Assembly (NCBI GenBank): GCA_047629415.1
Contig: JBLHWZ010000001.1
Span: 1-64,000, forward strand
Length of the DNA: 64,000 bases
From: CBDUJZ01 sp047629415
GTDB taxonomy: Bacteria; Myxococcota_A; Bradymonadia; REDH01
Direction of reading: 5' to 3'
Positions within the stretch are counted from its first letter, which is position 1, and every line of letters starts with the position of its first letter. Shown one piece after another: positions 17,455 through 24,456 of this stretch. A program made the translations under genes and the position numbers. Below the pieces are notes generated by a model, which had not been told where the DNA came from, made no database searches, and saw only the letters and a list, made by a program, of their open reading frames with translations.

Positions 17455-17565
17455 GGCTGGCTCGCAAGGAACCCAGCGGAATCCTGCATGTTCTCAGCGC
17501 GCCTGCGCCGCCGGGAGAGTCAGTTCTGCTGAGAGAGCCAGTCCACGACTGCCCTCCGCGACCTG
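17455..17565 (+). ncRNA. Candidate cobalamin riboswitch
   Basis: The segment just upstream of the BtuC-like gene shows, in the correct order, elements of the B12-sensing RNA: GCAAGGAACC near 17464, GGAATCC near 17478, a CAGCGCGC block near 17495, GGGAGAGTCAG near 17513, and GAGAGAGCCAG ending at 17541 with ACTGCC at 17548-17553. The last two together resemble the B12 box AGYCxG...ACCTGCC. The match is by eye and imperfect (the second half of the box is 2 nt longer than consensus). It fits the downstream importer. Likely mechanism: cobalamin binding hides the start region, which begins only 16 nt later at a TTG. Confidence 0.45.
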
Positions 17566-17581
17566 CTCGCCAGCGATCCTA

Positions 17582-18595
17582 TTGAGCCGCTCATCCACCA
17601 ACCCGGTCCGCGTTTTACTCGGGCTCGCAGCACTTTCGGTACTAGCGGGACTGGTGGGCACGTTCGTGGGTAGCACGCCCATGGCCCCAGCTCGCGTTTG
17701 GGCTGGACTCACAGGAGCAGACCCCGCCGCGACCGCCATCGTGCGCGGCGTGCGCCTACCAATGGTCATCTTGGCAGGACTTGTTGGCGCCCTGCTCTCC
17801 GGCTCAGGAGCGGCCGTACAAGGGCTGCTCAGAAACCCCCTCGCCGATCCCTACCTGCTGGGAATAAGCGGAGGCGCAGCGGTCGGCGTTGCCCTCACGG
17901 TAGTCACGGGCACGGACACCGCCGCTCTCATGACCATCGCTGCCTTCCTCGGATCGATCGTCGCGGTCGCGCTCATCTACGCAGTCGCAGGCTCGGTTTC
18001 CTCCCAGCGATCCGGCGACGCCACGACCACGCTCCTGCTCACGGGCGTCGTCTTCAACGCGATGGCCGGGGCAGCGATCCTCGTGATGCACGCCCTGCTC
18101 GCCCCCGAACGATCGCACTCACTCCTGCTCTGGATGATGGGCTCGCTGGACTCTAGCAGCTCGCTCGCCCCGATCATGACCGCCGCCGCGCTGGTCATCG
18201 GGGCGGCTGTGTTGATCCCGGCCGGTCACTCCATGAATGCGCTCGGGCTGGGCGAGGAACAGGCGCGCGCCGTCGGCATCGATCCCGATCGACTTCGACG
18301 GACGGTGTTCCTGACCACCTCACTGATGGTCGGGACCGCGGTCGCGTTCAGCGGCCTCATCGGATTCGTCGGCCTACTCGTGCCGCACCTCGTCCGTATC
18401 CGCTGGGGAGGAGACTACCGGATCCTGATCCCGGCGAGCATGTTGGGCGGAGCGGGGTTCCTGATCCTTGCGGATGTCCTGGCCCGGGCAGCGTTTCACG
18501 TGGCCGATAGCGTACTCCCCGTCGGCGCCGTCACGGCCTTGATCGGCGCGCCCACGTTCATCTGGTTGCTCCGCTTCTCGCTGAGGCGCTCATGA
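17582..18595 (+). CDS. btuC: FecCD-family ABC transporter permease (cobalamin/siderophore type, BtuC-like)
   Basis: 337 aa, normal for the family. The start is TTG 17582; no ATG or GTG fits before the first helix. About ten membrane segments carry the FecCD signatures RLPMVILAGLVGALLSGSGAAVQGLLRNPLADPYLLGISGGA and, later, FSGLIGFVGLLVPHLVRIRWGGDYR with the cytoplasmic EAA-like coupling loop. It forms the membrane channel for vitamin B12, heme or Fe-siderophore import; the candidate cobalamin riboswitch upstream favours B12. It overlaps the ATPase gene by ATGA. No periplasmic binding protein gene lies next to it. Confidence 0.93.
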   Translation: MSRSSTNPVRVLLGLAALSVLAGLVGTFVGSTPMAPARVWAGLTGADPAATAIVRGVRLPMVILAGLVGALLSGSGAAVQGLLRNPLADPYLLGISGGAAVGVALTVVTGTDTAALMTIAAFLGSIVAVALIYAVAGSVSSQRSGDATTTLLLTGVVFNAMAGAAILVMHALLAPERSHSLLLWMMGSLDSSSSLAPIMTAAALVIGAAVLIPAGHSMNALGLGEEQARAVGIDPDRLRRTVFLTTSLMVGTAVAFSGLIGFVGLLVPHLVRIRWGGDYRILIPASMLGGAGFLILADVLARAAFHVADSVLPVGAVTALIGAPTFIWLLRFSLRRS

Positions 18596-19353
18596 GTGTT
18601 CAGGTAAAAGTCGCGACGGTCCAGCACGGCGGAAAGCCGGCATTGAACAGGGTCTCGATCACCTTCGAGCCGGGATCGCTCACGGCGATCATCGGGCCAA
18701 ACGGGGCCGGAAAGTCGACGCTGCTTCGCGCTTGCGCAGGGCTGCTCCCGCTGAGCGATGGGAGCGTGACGCTTGCGGGCCGCTGCCTTGCAGAGATCCG
18801 CCCAGCCGACGTCGCGAAGCTGATCTCGATGATGTCCCAGCGCATAGAGTCCCCGCAGCTTTCGGTGCTCGACGTCATCCTGCTCGGACGCTCGGCGTAC
18901 CTTGGACGATTCGGTCAGGCCGGTAAGACAGACCGAGAGGCGGCTATTGAGGCGGCGGCCGAAGTCGGCGTGGCGGGGCTCGCAGACCGAGAATTCCCCT
19001 CACTCTCCGGGGGCGAGCGCCAACGGGTTCTCTTCGCGATGCAGACCCTGCAAGCAGCGCCCGTCGCACTCTTTGACGAGCCCAATAGCGCACAGGACTT
19101 CGACGGCACCCGGTTGATGCTCGGTGTGCTTAGGCGCCGAACGGCGAACGGAGACTGCGTCATCGCCGCGGTTCACGACTTGAATCTCGCGCTCCGAGGC
19201 TTTGACCGAGTGATTTGCCTCGCAGACGGCGAGGTAGTCGCTGACGGCGAGCCCGAGGCGACCGTGGCATCGACCGAGGTCAATGCTGCGTTCTCAGGAG
19301 CTCTTCGGATCGAGCAAGCGGAGAACGGGATCGTGGTCTTGCCACGGATTTGA
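18592..19353 (+). CDS. btuD: ABC transporter ATP-binding protein (BtuD/FecE-like)
   Basis: 253 aa with a complete nucleotide-binding domain: Walker A GPNGAGKST (about 33-41), Q-loop MSQR, signature LSGGERQRV, Walker B APVALFDEP and the switch His in AVHDLN. ABC ATPases usually have Asp-Glu-Pro followed by Thr/Ser; here it is DEPNSAQD. It forms the energising subunit for the FecCD permease to its left, with which it is translationally coupled. The C-terminal 50 residues (CLADGEVVADGEPEATVAS) are normal for iron/B12 importers. Confidence 0.93.
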   Translation: MSVQVKVATVQHGGKPALNRVSITFEPGSLTAIIGPNGAGKSTLLRACAGLLPLSDGSVTLAGRCLAEIRPADVAKLISMMSQRIESPQLSVLDVILLGRSAYLGRFGQAGKTDREAAIEAAAEVGVAGLADREFPSLSGGERQRVLFAMQTLQAAPVALFDEPNSAQDFDGTRLMLGVLRRRTANGDCVIAAVHDLNLALRGFDRVICLADGEVVADGEPEATVASTEVNAAFSGALRIEQAENGIVVLPRI

Positions 19354-19624
19354 GACAACGCGAGCGGTGGCTCTGAAGGCGACGGCAGAGCGCAGCCCGA
19401 GAAATCTGGGGCGTCGCAGGAGCCCGACAGGGTTCGAGACTCAGCTCAACTTCGTTCCGGTACCGTTGCGCTCGTCACTCCTCATTTTCTACGACGGTTG
19501 TACGTGAATACCGGAGCGAGGAGACCGAAGTGAGCAGCGGAGTGGTCGGACTTGGTGCGATAATTTGCGACATGGCAGCACTTGCCCCTACATTGCGTAC
19601 ATCCTCGTACCCAACAGAGACGTT
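19354..19624. other. Intergenic region with a candidate dispersed repeat
   Basis: 271 bp after the importer operon. Around 19442-19475 it contains CAGCTcaACTTCGTTCCG followed by a CCGTTGcGC segment, which closely resembles a stretch at 27304-27343 in another intergenic region. No convincing long gene is present; small frames here lack conserved features. No terminator with a T-tract was found directly behind the ATPase gene. Confidence 0.35.
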
Positions 19625-19777
19625 ATGGACCGCGAACATATCAAGCACCTCATCGACAGTCTGGAGACGCTCAAGCGTGTGAGCCGCAAGGCGCAGCTGA
19701 CGCCCGGCGACCCGCACAGCCACACGCCGCCGGTCGGCTGGTGGATCCGCGAGCATCAGGACGAAGACCTGAGCTAG
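19625..19777 (+). CDS. Small hypothetical protein (50 aa)
   Basis: ATG 19625 opens a 50-aa frame: MDREHIKHLIDSLETLKRV, an amphipathic helix, then a polar Pro/His segment PGDPHSHTPPVGWWIREHQ and an acidic end. Its TAG stop overlaps the stop of the convergent M50 gene within CTAG (19774-19777), a compact arrangement that supports both frames. No family is recognised. A GAGA a few bases upstream is a weak ribosome site. It could be a spurious frame. Confidence 0.45.
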   Translation: MDREHIKHLIDSLETLKRVSRKAQLTPGDPHSHTPPVGWWIREHQDEDLS

Positions 19778-20811
19778 GGTTCGGGCGCCGTTTCAAAGAC
19801 GCGAGCGACGACCGCATCCGCGTCCTTCAATCGGCTCCATTCCTGGCTCTCCAGCAAGTCGTGTACGGCCTCACGGTCATCCAATTCGGCGAGGCTCCGC
19901 AGCCAGACTTCGGCGACCTCGGCGTCCAGATCGGCGCGTCGGAGGTAGCTCACTGCTTCCTTAGCCCGGCCCATTTGCGCGGTGGAGAGGCCAAGGATCC
20001 TCCAGACTTCTGCGAGAACTCGCTTGGGCACATGCGGCTCGGTGCGAATCTGGTGACAGTAGCGGGCCGCCTCGTGCCAGTTCCCTGTCGCAAACGCAGA
20101 TCGTGCCTCGCCGAGCAGCTCCTTCGAGAACTTGCTCTGGCCGCGGATCGGGCCTGACGCGCGGTCGCCCTTCAGCGCTTGGAAGTTCATCCATGCGACG
20201 ACCGCCCCGAGCACGATCGCAAATCGGGAGAATCCAACCGACAGCGCGTATCCGATGAGGCCGAGCGCCAGGGCGATCCCCACAGAGTGCGTGATGCGCT
20301 CGGCTTTCAGCGGCGTCATGAAGCGAAGCAGTCCCAGCCGGAACAGGCGTCCGCCATCAAGCGGCCAGATCGGCAACACGTTGATCAACGTCCAGAATAC
20401 GTTGACGTAGATCATGAAATCTAAGCCCAGGATGACCACCGGCGAGGAGAGGTAGGCCTCAACCGAGAAGCGCACGAGCGCCCAGCGGACGCCCCAGAAC
20501 GTCAGTCCCAGCAACATGCCTGCGGCGGGACCCGCGATCAGAATCATCGCGTCTTCAGCGTCCGAGTCGGCACGCTCATGAGCGCAGGAGCCGCCCCAAA
20601 TCTCGAGACGAACGGAGGGGTTCAGCCGATAGCGTTTGGCGAACATCGCGTGCCCAAACTCGTGCACCAGTAAGCTGATCGTCAGCACCATGAACCACAG
20701 AACGCCAACCTCGGGGCCGCTCTGCAGGCCGTTCCAGGCCACGATGATCAGGTACCAAAAGCTGATGGTGATGGGCACGCCTGCGAGCGAGCCGACGGGT
20801 AGTCCGTTCAT
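19774..20811 (-). CDS. M50-family intramembrane metalloprotease (site-2-protease-like) with TPR tail
   Basis: 345 aa from ATG 20811 (MNGLPVGSLAGVPITISFWY). A much longer upstream extension is Cys/Gly-rich antisense to the next gene and was rejected. The zinc site is LLVHEFGHAMFA (HExxH) on an early helix and the third ligand is in WPLDGGRLFRL. The order, with about six membrane segments, is that of rhomboid-unrelated S2P/SpoIVFB-type proteases, which cleave membrane-bound regulators such as anti-sigma factors. Residues about 240-345 form TPR-like helices (ARSAFATGNWHEAARYC, RAKEAVSYLRRAD), a substrate-binding addition. The substrate is unknown. Confidence 0.88.
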   Translation of the reverse strand: MNGLPVGSLAGVPITISFWYLIIVAWNGLQSGPEVGVLWFMVLTISLLVHEFGHAMFAKRYRLNPSVRLEIWGGSCAHERADSDAEDAMILIAGPAAGMLLGLTFWGVRWALVRFSVEAYLSSPVVILGLDFMIYVNVFWTLINVLPIWPLDGGRLFRLGLLRFMTPLKAERITHSVGIALALGLIGYALSVGFSRFAIVLGAVVAWMNFQALKGDRASGPIRGQSKFSKELLGEARSAFATGNWHEAARYCHQIRTEPHVPKRVLAEVWRILGLSTAQMGRAKEAVSYLRRADLDAEVAEVWLRSLAELDDREAVHDLLESQEWSRLKDADAVVARVFETAPEP

Positions 20812-20955
20812 GCCGAGTCGCTTACTACGGCGAACGGTGCGTCGACAACCGCTCGCCGGGCACCTCATCGCTCGTAGCCTCCTGATTTCAGCATTGTTCC
20901 ACCGAATGCCGACTCCAAACTTGCTCGCTCTGGGTACCAATGCCACAAGAGATTC

Positions 20956-22128
20956 ATGAGAATTTTGCTTACGATCGTGCTCTGTCTCCCCGCGTCGGCG
21001 ATGGCCCAATCCGGAGAGCCGGAGGCTCCCCCTGAAACCCAACCGGCCGAGGCTGCCGAGGAGGCAGAAGCCGGCGCGGACGACGCAGAAGCCAGCGCGG
21101 ATGAGACCGAAGAGGAAGGCGGCAGCAACCTCGAGACGGTTCTGGACGAGATTCAGGATGAGCAAGACGCAGAGGCAGCTACAGCAGCCGCAGCAGCCGC
21201 AGCAGCAGCCGCAGCGGATGCCGCTCGAGCAGCAGAAGAGGTCGCGCCCATCGTGATCCGTCCGGCCAATCTCCACGAGCCCGTCGCCGTATCCGAGCGA
21301 CGGCCCCCACAGGACGTCATCGTCATCCATGAAGAAGAGGAGGGATGGGATCCTGAGGTAGAGATCTGGAGTGGTCTCTACGTGCAGGAGGGCATCGATG
21401 CCGGCTTCTTCCTCGGACTCTCGTTCGCGGTGGTCGAACAGGGCCCGCAGACGCGCTCCGAGTATGTCATCGCCGATCACTACGCACGGCGGGCCGTCTG
21501 GAACCACCTCGACCTGAGCTTCGGCGTCAACCCGGGTAACGGCCTCGACGAGACCACCCTGGTGCTCGGTATTCGCGGCACCCGAACGGAGGTTGAGACC
21601 GGCGGTGGAGCGGAGAGCGGGACGTCAGAGATCTTCTTCGGACCCGCGCGATTCGAGCGCTCTCTCGCGATGGAACGTGAAGCGGACATCACCGTTTCGC
21701 TCGTTGAGGGCTACGCCGATCGGCGTTTCGCGATCCGTGAGGGTGCCTCGGTTCACGTTCTCGCCGACGTCGGTGCCGCGGGCTTCAACCACATCCAGTA
21801 CACTCCTCTGAACGGTGTGGACCACTTCTTCAATGGCGTGCGAGCGCTCTCGCTCGACGTGACGATCGCGCCGGAGTTCACGCTCGGTGAGTCGGGCAGT
21901 AACTTCCGCTATATCGCCGGCCTCGCTGGAGACATCGCGATCGGCGCCCGAGATGGCGGCCTCCTCACCGTGCATTCTGACCTCAAAGCGGAGAGCGGAG
22001 TTGGTGGCGACATCACCGAGTGGGTGTCCTGGAGTGCCTTGATCGGGTATCGCGGAGCGGTGGACAGTCGTCGCGATAACCGCAGCGGCTGGTACTCCAA
22101 CGTTCTCCTTCGCGGCCGAATCCCTTGA
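20956..22128 (+). CDS. Secreted or outer-membrane protein with acidic/poly-Ala N-terminal region
   Basis: 390 aa. A clear signal peptide (MRILLTIVLCLPASAMAQ) is followed by about 90 residues of Glu/Ala/Asp low-complexity sequence, including a poly-Ala run encoded by GCA/GCC triplets. From about 130 on come alternating hydrophobic strands (GFFLGLSFAVVEQG, WNHLDLSFGVNPG, TTLVLGIRGTR, FRYIAGLAGDIAIGARDGG, WSALIGYRGAV), which suggest an outer-membrane beta-barrel or beta-sandwich. No family recognised. AAGAG precedes the ATG. It starts an overlapping four-gene run, with its TGA overlapping the next TTG start. Confidence 0.75.
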   Translation: MRILLTIVLCLPASAMAQSGEPEAPPETQPAEAAEEAEAGADDAEASADETEEEGGSNLETVLDEIQDEQDAEAATAAAAAAAAAAADAARAAEEVAPIVIRPANLHEPVAVSERRPPQDVIVIHEEEEGWDPEVEIWSGLYVQEGIDAGFFLGLSFAVVEQGPQTRSEYVIADHYARRAVWNHLDLSFGVNPGNGLDETTLVLGIRGTRTEVETGGGAESGTSEIFFGPARFERSLAMEREADITVSLVEGYADRRFAIREGASVHVLADVGAAGFNHIQYTPLNGVDHFFNGVRALSLDVTIAPEFTLGESGSNFRYIAGLAGDIAIGARDGGLLTVHSDLKAESGVGGDITEWVSWSALIGYRGAVDSRRDNRSGWYSNVLLRGRIP

Positions 22129-22298
22129 ACGCCCGACACGCCGGCAAACGACGATCGAGCGGCGCGATTGCGCTCGTTCTCGTCATCGCATGGATCGTCC
22201 TCTTTACAGTGTACGACCGCGCCTCCTACTCGTTGCTCGTGGCGATCGCGTGGTTCGCGGTCATCGCTCTCCGTCCCCCGCCCACCAAACGCCAATGA
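22125..22298 (+). CDS. Small two-helix membrane protein (57 aa)
   Basis: TTG 22125 overlaps the stop of the upstream gene (TTGA), and the TGA stop at 22296-22298 overlaps the ATG of the next gene (ATGA). The product has a basic N-terminus (NARHAGKRRSS), a first membrane segment (GAIALVLVIAWIVLFTVY), a short loop (DRAS) and a second segment (YSLLVAIAWFAVIAL), ending in basic PPPTKRQ. Both overlaps and the clean membrane pattern argue that it is real despite its size. Function unknown; possibly an accessory of the neighbouring secreted proteins. Confidence 0.65.
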   Translation: MNARHAGKRRSSGAIALVLVIAWIVLFTVYDRASYSLLVAIAWFAVIALRPPPTKRQ

Positions 22299-23461
22299 GC
22301 GCGCTTCTTCGCAACGCCATCACGGCGGCTGTCCTCCTCTCGATCACGTTGCTCCCCTCGATGGAGGGCTTCGCTCAAGGCCAGGAACCGGTCCACGGAC
22401 TCACCGACGAGCCGAGCGAGCCGGTTGAACTATCGGAGTTCAACCCAGACTTCCACGATGCGCCCTACTTTGAAACATGGGACTTCTGGATGTGGTCGGA
22501 GGATGGCACCGTCATGCTCCTGCAGTTCCTCTCCTCCAGCTTCGGCTTCGGGATCGAGAAACAGGGCTCCGGCAGACTGATCGTCATCAGCCCCGAAGCA
22601 ATAAATATCGGCGACGACCCGGACGGCGTGAGCTTCGCTGACCGAGGATGGTCCTGGGACGATGGGTGGAGTTGGGCAGAGGTTCCGCTCGACATCACCT
22701 GGCGAGACTCCTTCTTGCGCGGCGACGGCGAGACCTTCGAATTCTACCTCCGAGGCCGCAACCGCACGACCTACATGGAAGCGACGATGACCTTGGTCGA
22801 CCCGCTCTATCGGCCCGGCGACGGACGACTTGAGTACGGATGGGACCGCCACTTCTTCTACGAGCAAATCGCGATCCCGCGCTTCACGTTCGAAGGTCGA
22901 TTGAACCGCAAGGACCACCGCGACGACGAAGACAGCTGGGAAGACGTCAGCGGCGTCGGATACGGCGAACACACGCTGACCAACAACTTCCCCTTCGACA
23001 TCGCCCAGCGCTTCATTGGGTTTCGGGCGCTCCGAGATGACGGTCTGACCATCATCGCTGACGGCCTCACGACCCCGCAGGAATTCGGCGGCCGAGGGAT
23101 CAACTGGGGTGTCGTGAGCCTTGGAGGGCAGCCGCTCATCGAGTCCGCTGAGGTGACCATCGTTCCGCTCAACGAGACGCCATTCGTGGGCGCCGGAAAC
23201 GAATACAGCGTGCCCGGCGGGCTGCAGATTCAAATGCAAGACGGCGCCAACTGGGCCCGCGTGAACGTCTACAACGGCGAACTGGTCAGCGCGACGAGCC
23301 CCTTCGCCCGCGTCGGCACCTTCCTACGCGCCATGCTCGGCGCAATAATGGCGCCCTTCGACTTCGAGTCGACCGCCGAATACGAAGCGTGGGTGCATGT
23401 TGATGGCGAAACCGCGTACGTCTCCGGCCGCGGCTGGATGACGACGAACTTCACCGAATGA
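22295..23461 (+). CDS. Svf1/CrtC/AttH-like double-lipocalin protein, secreted
   Basis: 388 aa from ATG 22295. Signal peptide to about residue 28 (SALLRNAITAAVLLSITLLPSMEGFAQG). The start of the mature protein, FHDAPYFETWDFWMWSEDGTVMLLQF, resembles the opening of the Svf1/hydroxyneurosporene-synthase (CrtC) lipocalin-like superfamily (a W-x-F/Y-E-W-W-Y-like block). Later YLRGRNRTTYMEATMTL, a central Trp-rich strand, GYGEHTLTNNFPFD and FRALRDDGLTIIADGL fit the second lipocalin half. The family binds hydrophobic lipids or carotenoids. A periplasmic lipid-binding role is inferred; assignment is by pattern only. Coupled by ATGA overlaps on both sides. Confidence 0.55.
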   Translation: MSALLRNAITAAVLLSITLLPSMEGFAQGQEPVHGLTDEPSEPVELSEFNPDFHDAPYFETWDFWMWSEDGTVMLLQFLSSSFGFGIEKQGSGRLIVISPEAINIGDDPDGVSFADRGWSWDDGWSWAEVPLDITWRDSFLRGDGETFEFYLRGRNRTTYMEATMTLVDPLYRPGDGRLEYGWDRHFFYEQIAIPRFTFEGRLNRKDHRDDEDSWEDVSGVGYGEHTLTNNFPFDIAQRFIGFRALRDDGLTIIADGLTTPQEFGGRGINWGVVSLGGQPLIESAEVTIVPLNETPFVGAGNEYSVPGGLQIQMQDGANWARVNVYNGELVSATSPFARVGTFLRAMLGAIMAPFDFESTAEYEAWVHVDGETAYVSGRGWMTTNFTE

Positions 23462-24381
23462 TCCCGCGCACTGCTCACTTCGTCTGCTTGGGCCAGGACC
23501 TCTCCTGGGCCCACGCTCTCTCGATTCACTCGGCGCTCGCACGCGGCGGATTCGATCGTGCCCTGCTTCATCACAGTCAGGACCTCGCTCGCTCGGCGGG
23601 ATACGCGGCGCTCGATGGGCTCGTAGGTTTTGAGGCGATTCGCCTTGAGGCGCTCGTCGCCGATGAGGCACCCGAAGCGCGCGCACTTCGTCAGGTCCTC
23701 ACGGAGTTAGACCGGACGAGCGCGCGTGAGGACGTCGTGCGCGCGGCGTTGCTTTGGCAGCACGGCGGCGTGTTCTTGAGCTTAGATACGGTCGCCGTCA
23801 GTTCCTTCGACGATGTGTTCGCGAGGAACGAATTCTTCTGCGGGGAGTCCGCAACGACCCGGCCTTCTTCGAATTCGAAACGATCGTTCGTAGCGGCGGC
23901 GGTCCGGAAACGGCTCGGCCGGGCACTGGAACGAGCTCCGAGAGCGGCGTCACGAGCGGCGGAATTTTGGCCTAAGGTCGCAAGTCCAGCGGTGATGGGC
24001 GCTCCTGCGCAAGACCCCTTCGTCGGACGACTTCTAGCGGCGATGGCACACGCGCACGTCGAGGAACGCAGAAAGCCAGGAGCCCTCGGCTCGGACATCC
24101 TGGAGTCCGTGCTGAACAAGTCACGAACCGGAACTGTGCTCTATCCCAGCACCGTCTTCGATCCATGCGGGGGACCGCGAGCCTCGTGGTGGTTCCACGA
24201 CCCTTCTCCCACCACGCTGAGCGCGCTGAAGAGCAGAGAAACACTGACTCTTCGTTGGCACCAGGAGATCGCTCCGAGGCAGATCGTCGCTATCATCGAC
24301 GCGGAAGCACTCTCCAAGCTGAAGATCGGACACCTTTTTTCGGCCCTCGCGGCCGACCTAAAGGCCGCGCAGACTCCCTAG
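23458..24381 (+). CDS. GT32-like glycosyltransferase (sugar-binding DxD-type)
   Basis: 307 aa. The N-terminus IPRTAHFVCLGQDLSWAHALSIHSAL and the block AREDVVRAALLWQHGGVFLSLDTVAVSSFDD match the Gly_transf_sug (GT32/OCH1-like) region in which a DxD coordinates the nucleotide-sugar metal. Here the usual D-L-D is S-L-D, so one acidic residue is missing. MGAPAQDPFVGRLLAAMA and the GPRASWWFHDP region are also as in the family. Cytosolic, no signal peptide. Probably transfers a hexose to a lipid or surface component. It is the last gene of an overlapping four-gene run. Confidence 0.75.
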   Translation: MIPRTAHFVCLGQDLSWAHALSIHSALARGGFDRALLHHSQDLARSAGYAALDGLVGFEAIRLEALVADEAPEARALRQVLTELDRTSAREDVVRAALLWQHGGVFLSLDTVAVSSFDDVFARNEFFCGESATTRPSSNSKRSFVAAAVRKRLGRALERAPRAASRAAEFWPKVASPAVMGAPAQDPFVGRLLAAMAHAHVEERRKPGALGSDILESVLNKSRTGTVLYPSTVFDPCGGPRASWWFHDPSPTTLSALKSRETLTLRWHQEIAPRQIVAIIDAEALSKLKIGHLFSALAADLKAAQTP

Positions 24382-24456
24382 AGCAGGTGCTCTCCTTGGT
24401 ATCGTAGCGAAGATTACATACACTGCCGGGGCGATCGTCCCGCCCCAAGGCCTGCC

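Noticed and set aside
20812..21507. N-terminal extension of the M50 protease
   Set aside because: It is Cys/Gly low-complexity antisense to the secreted-protein gene's poly-Ala and acidic region.
20956..22128. Poly-Ala run as sign of a frameshift
   Set aside because: The frame on both sides is continuous and the signal peptide is intact. The run is in-frame triplet repeat expansion.
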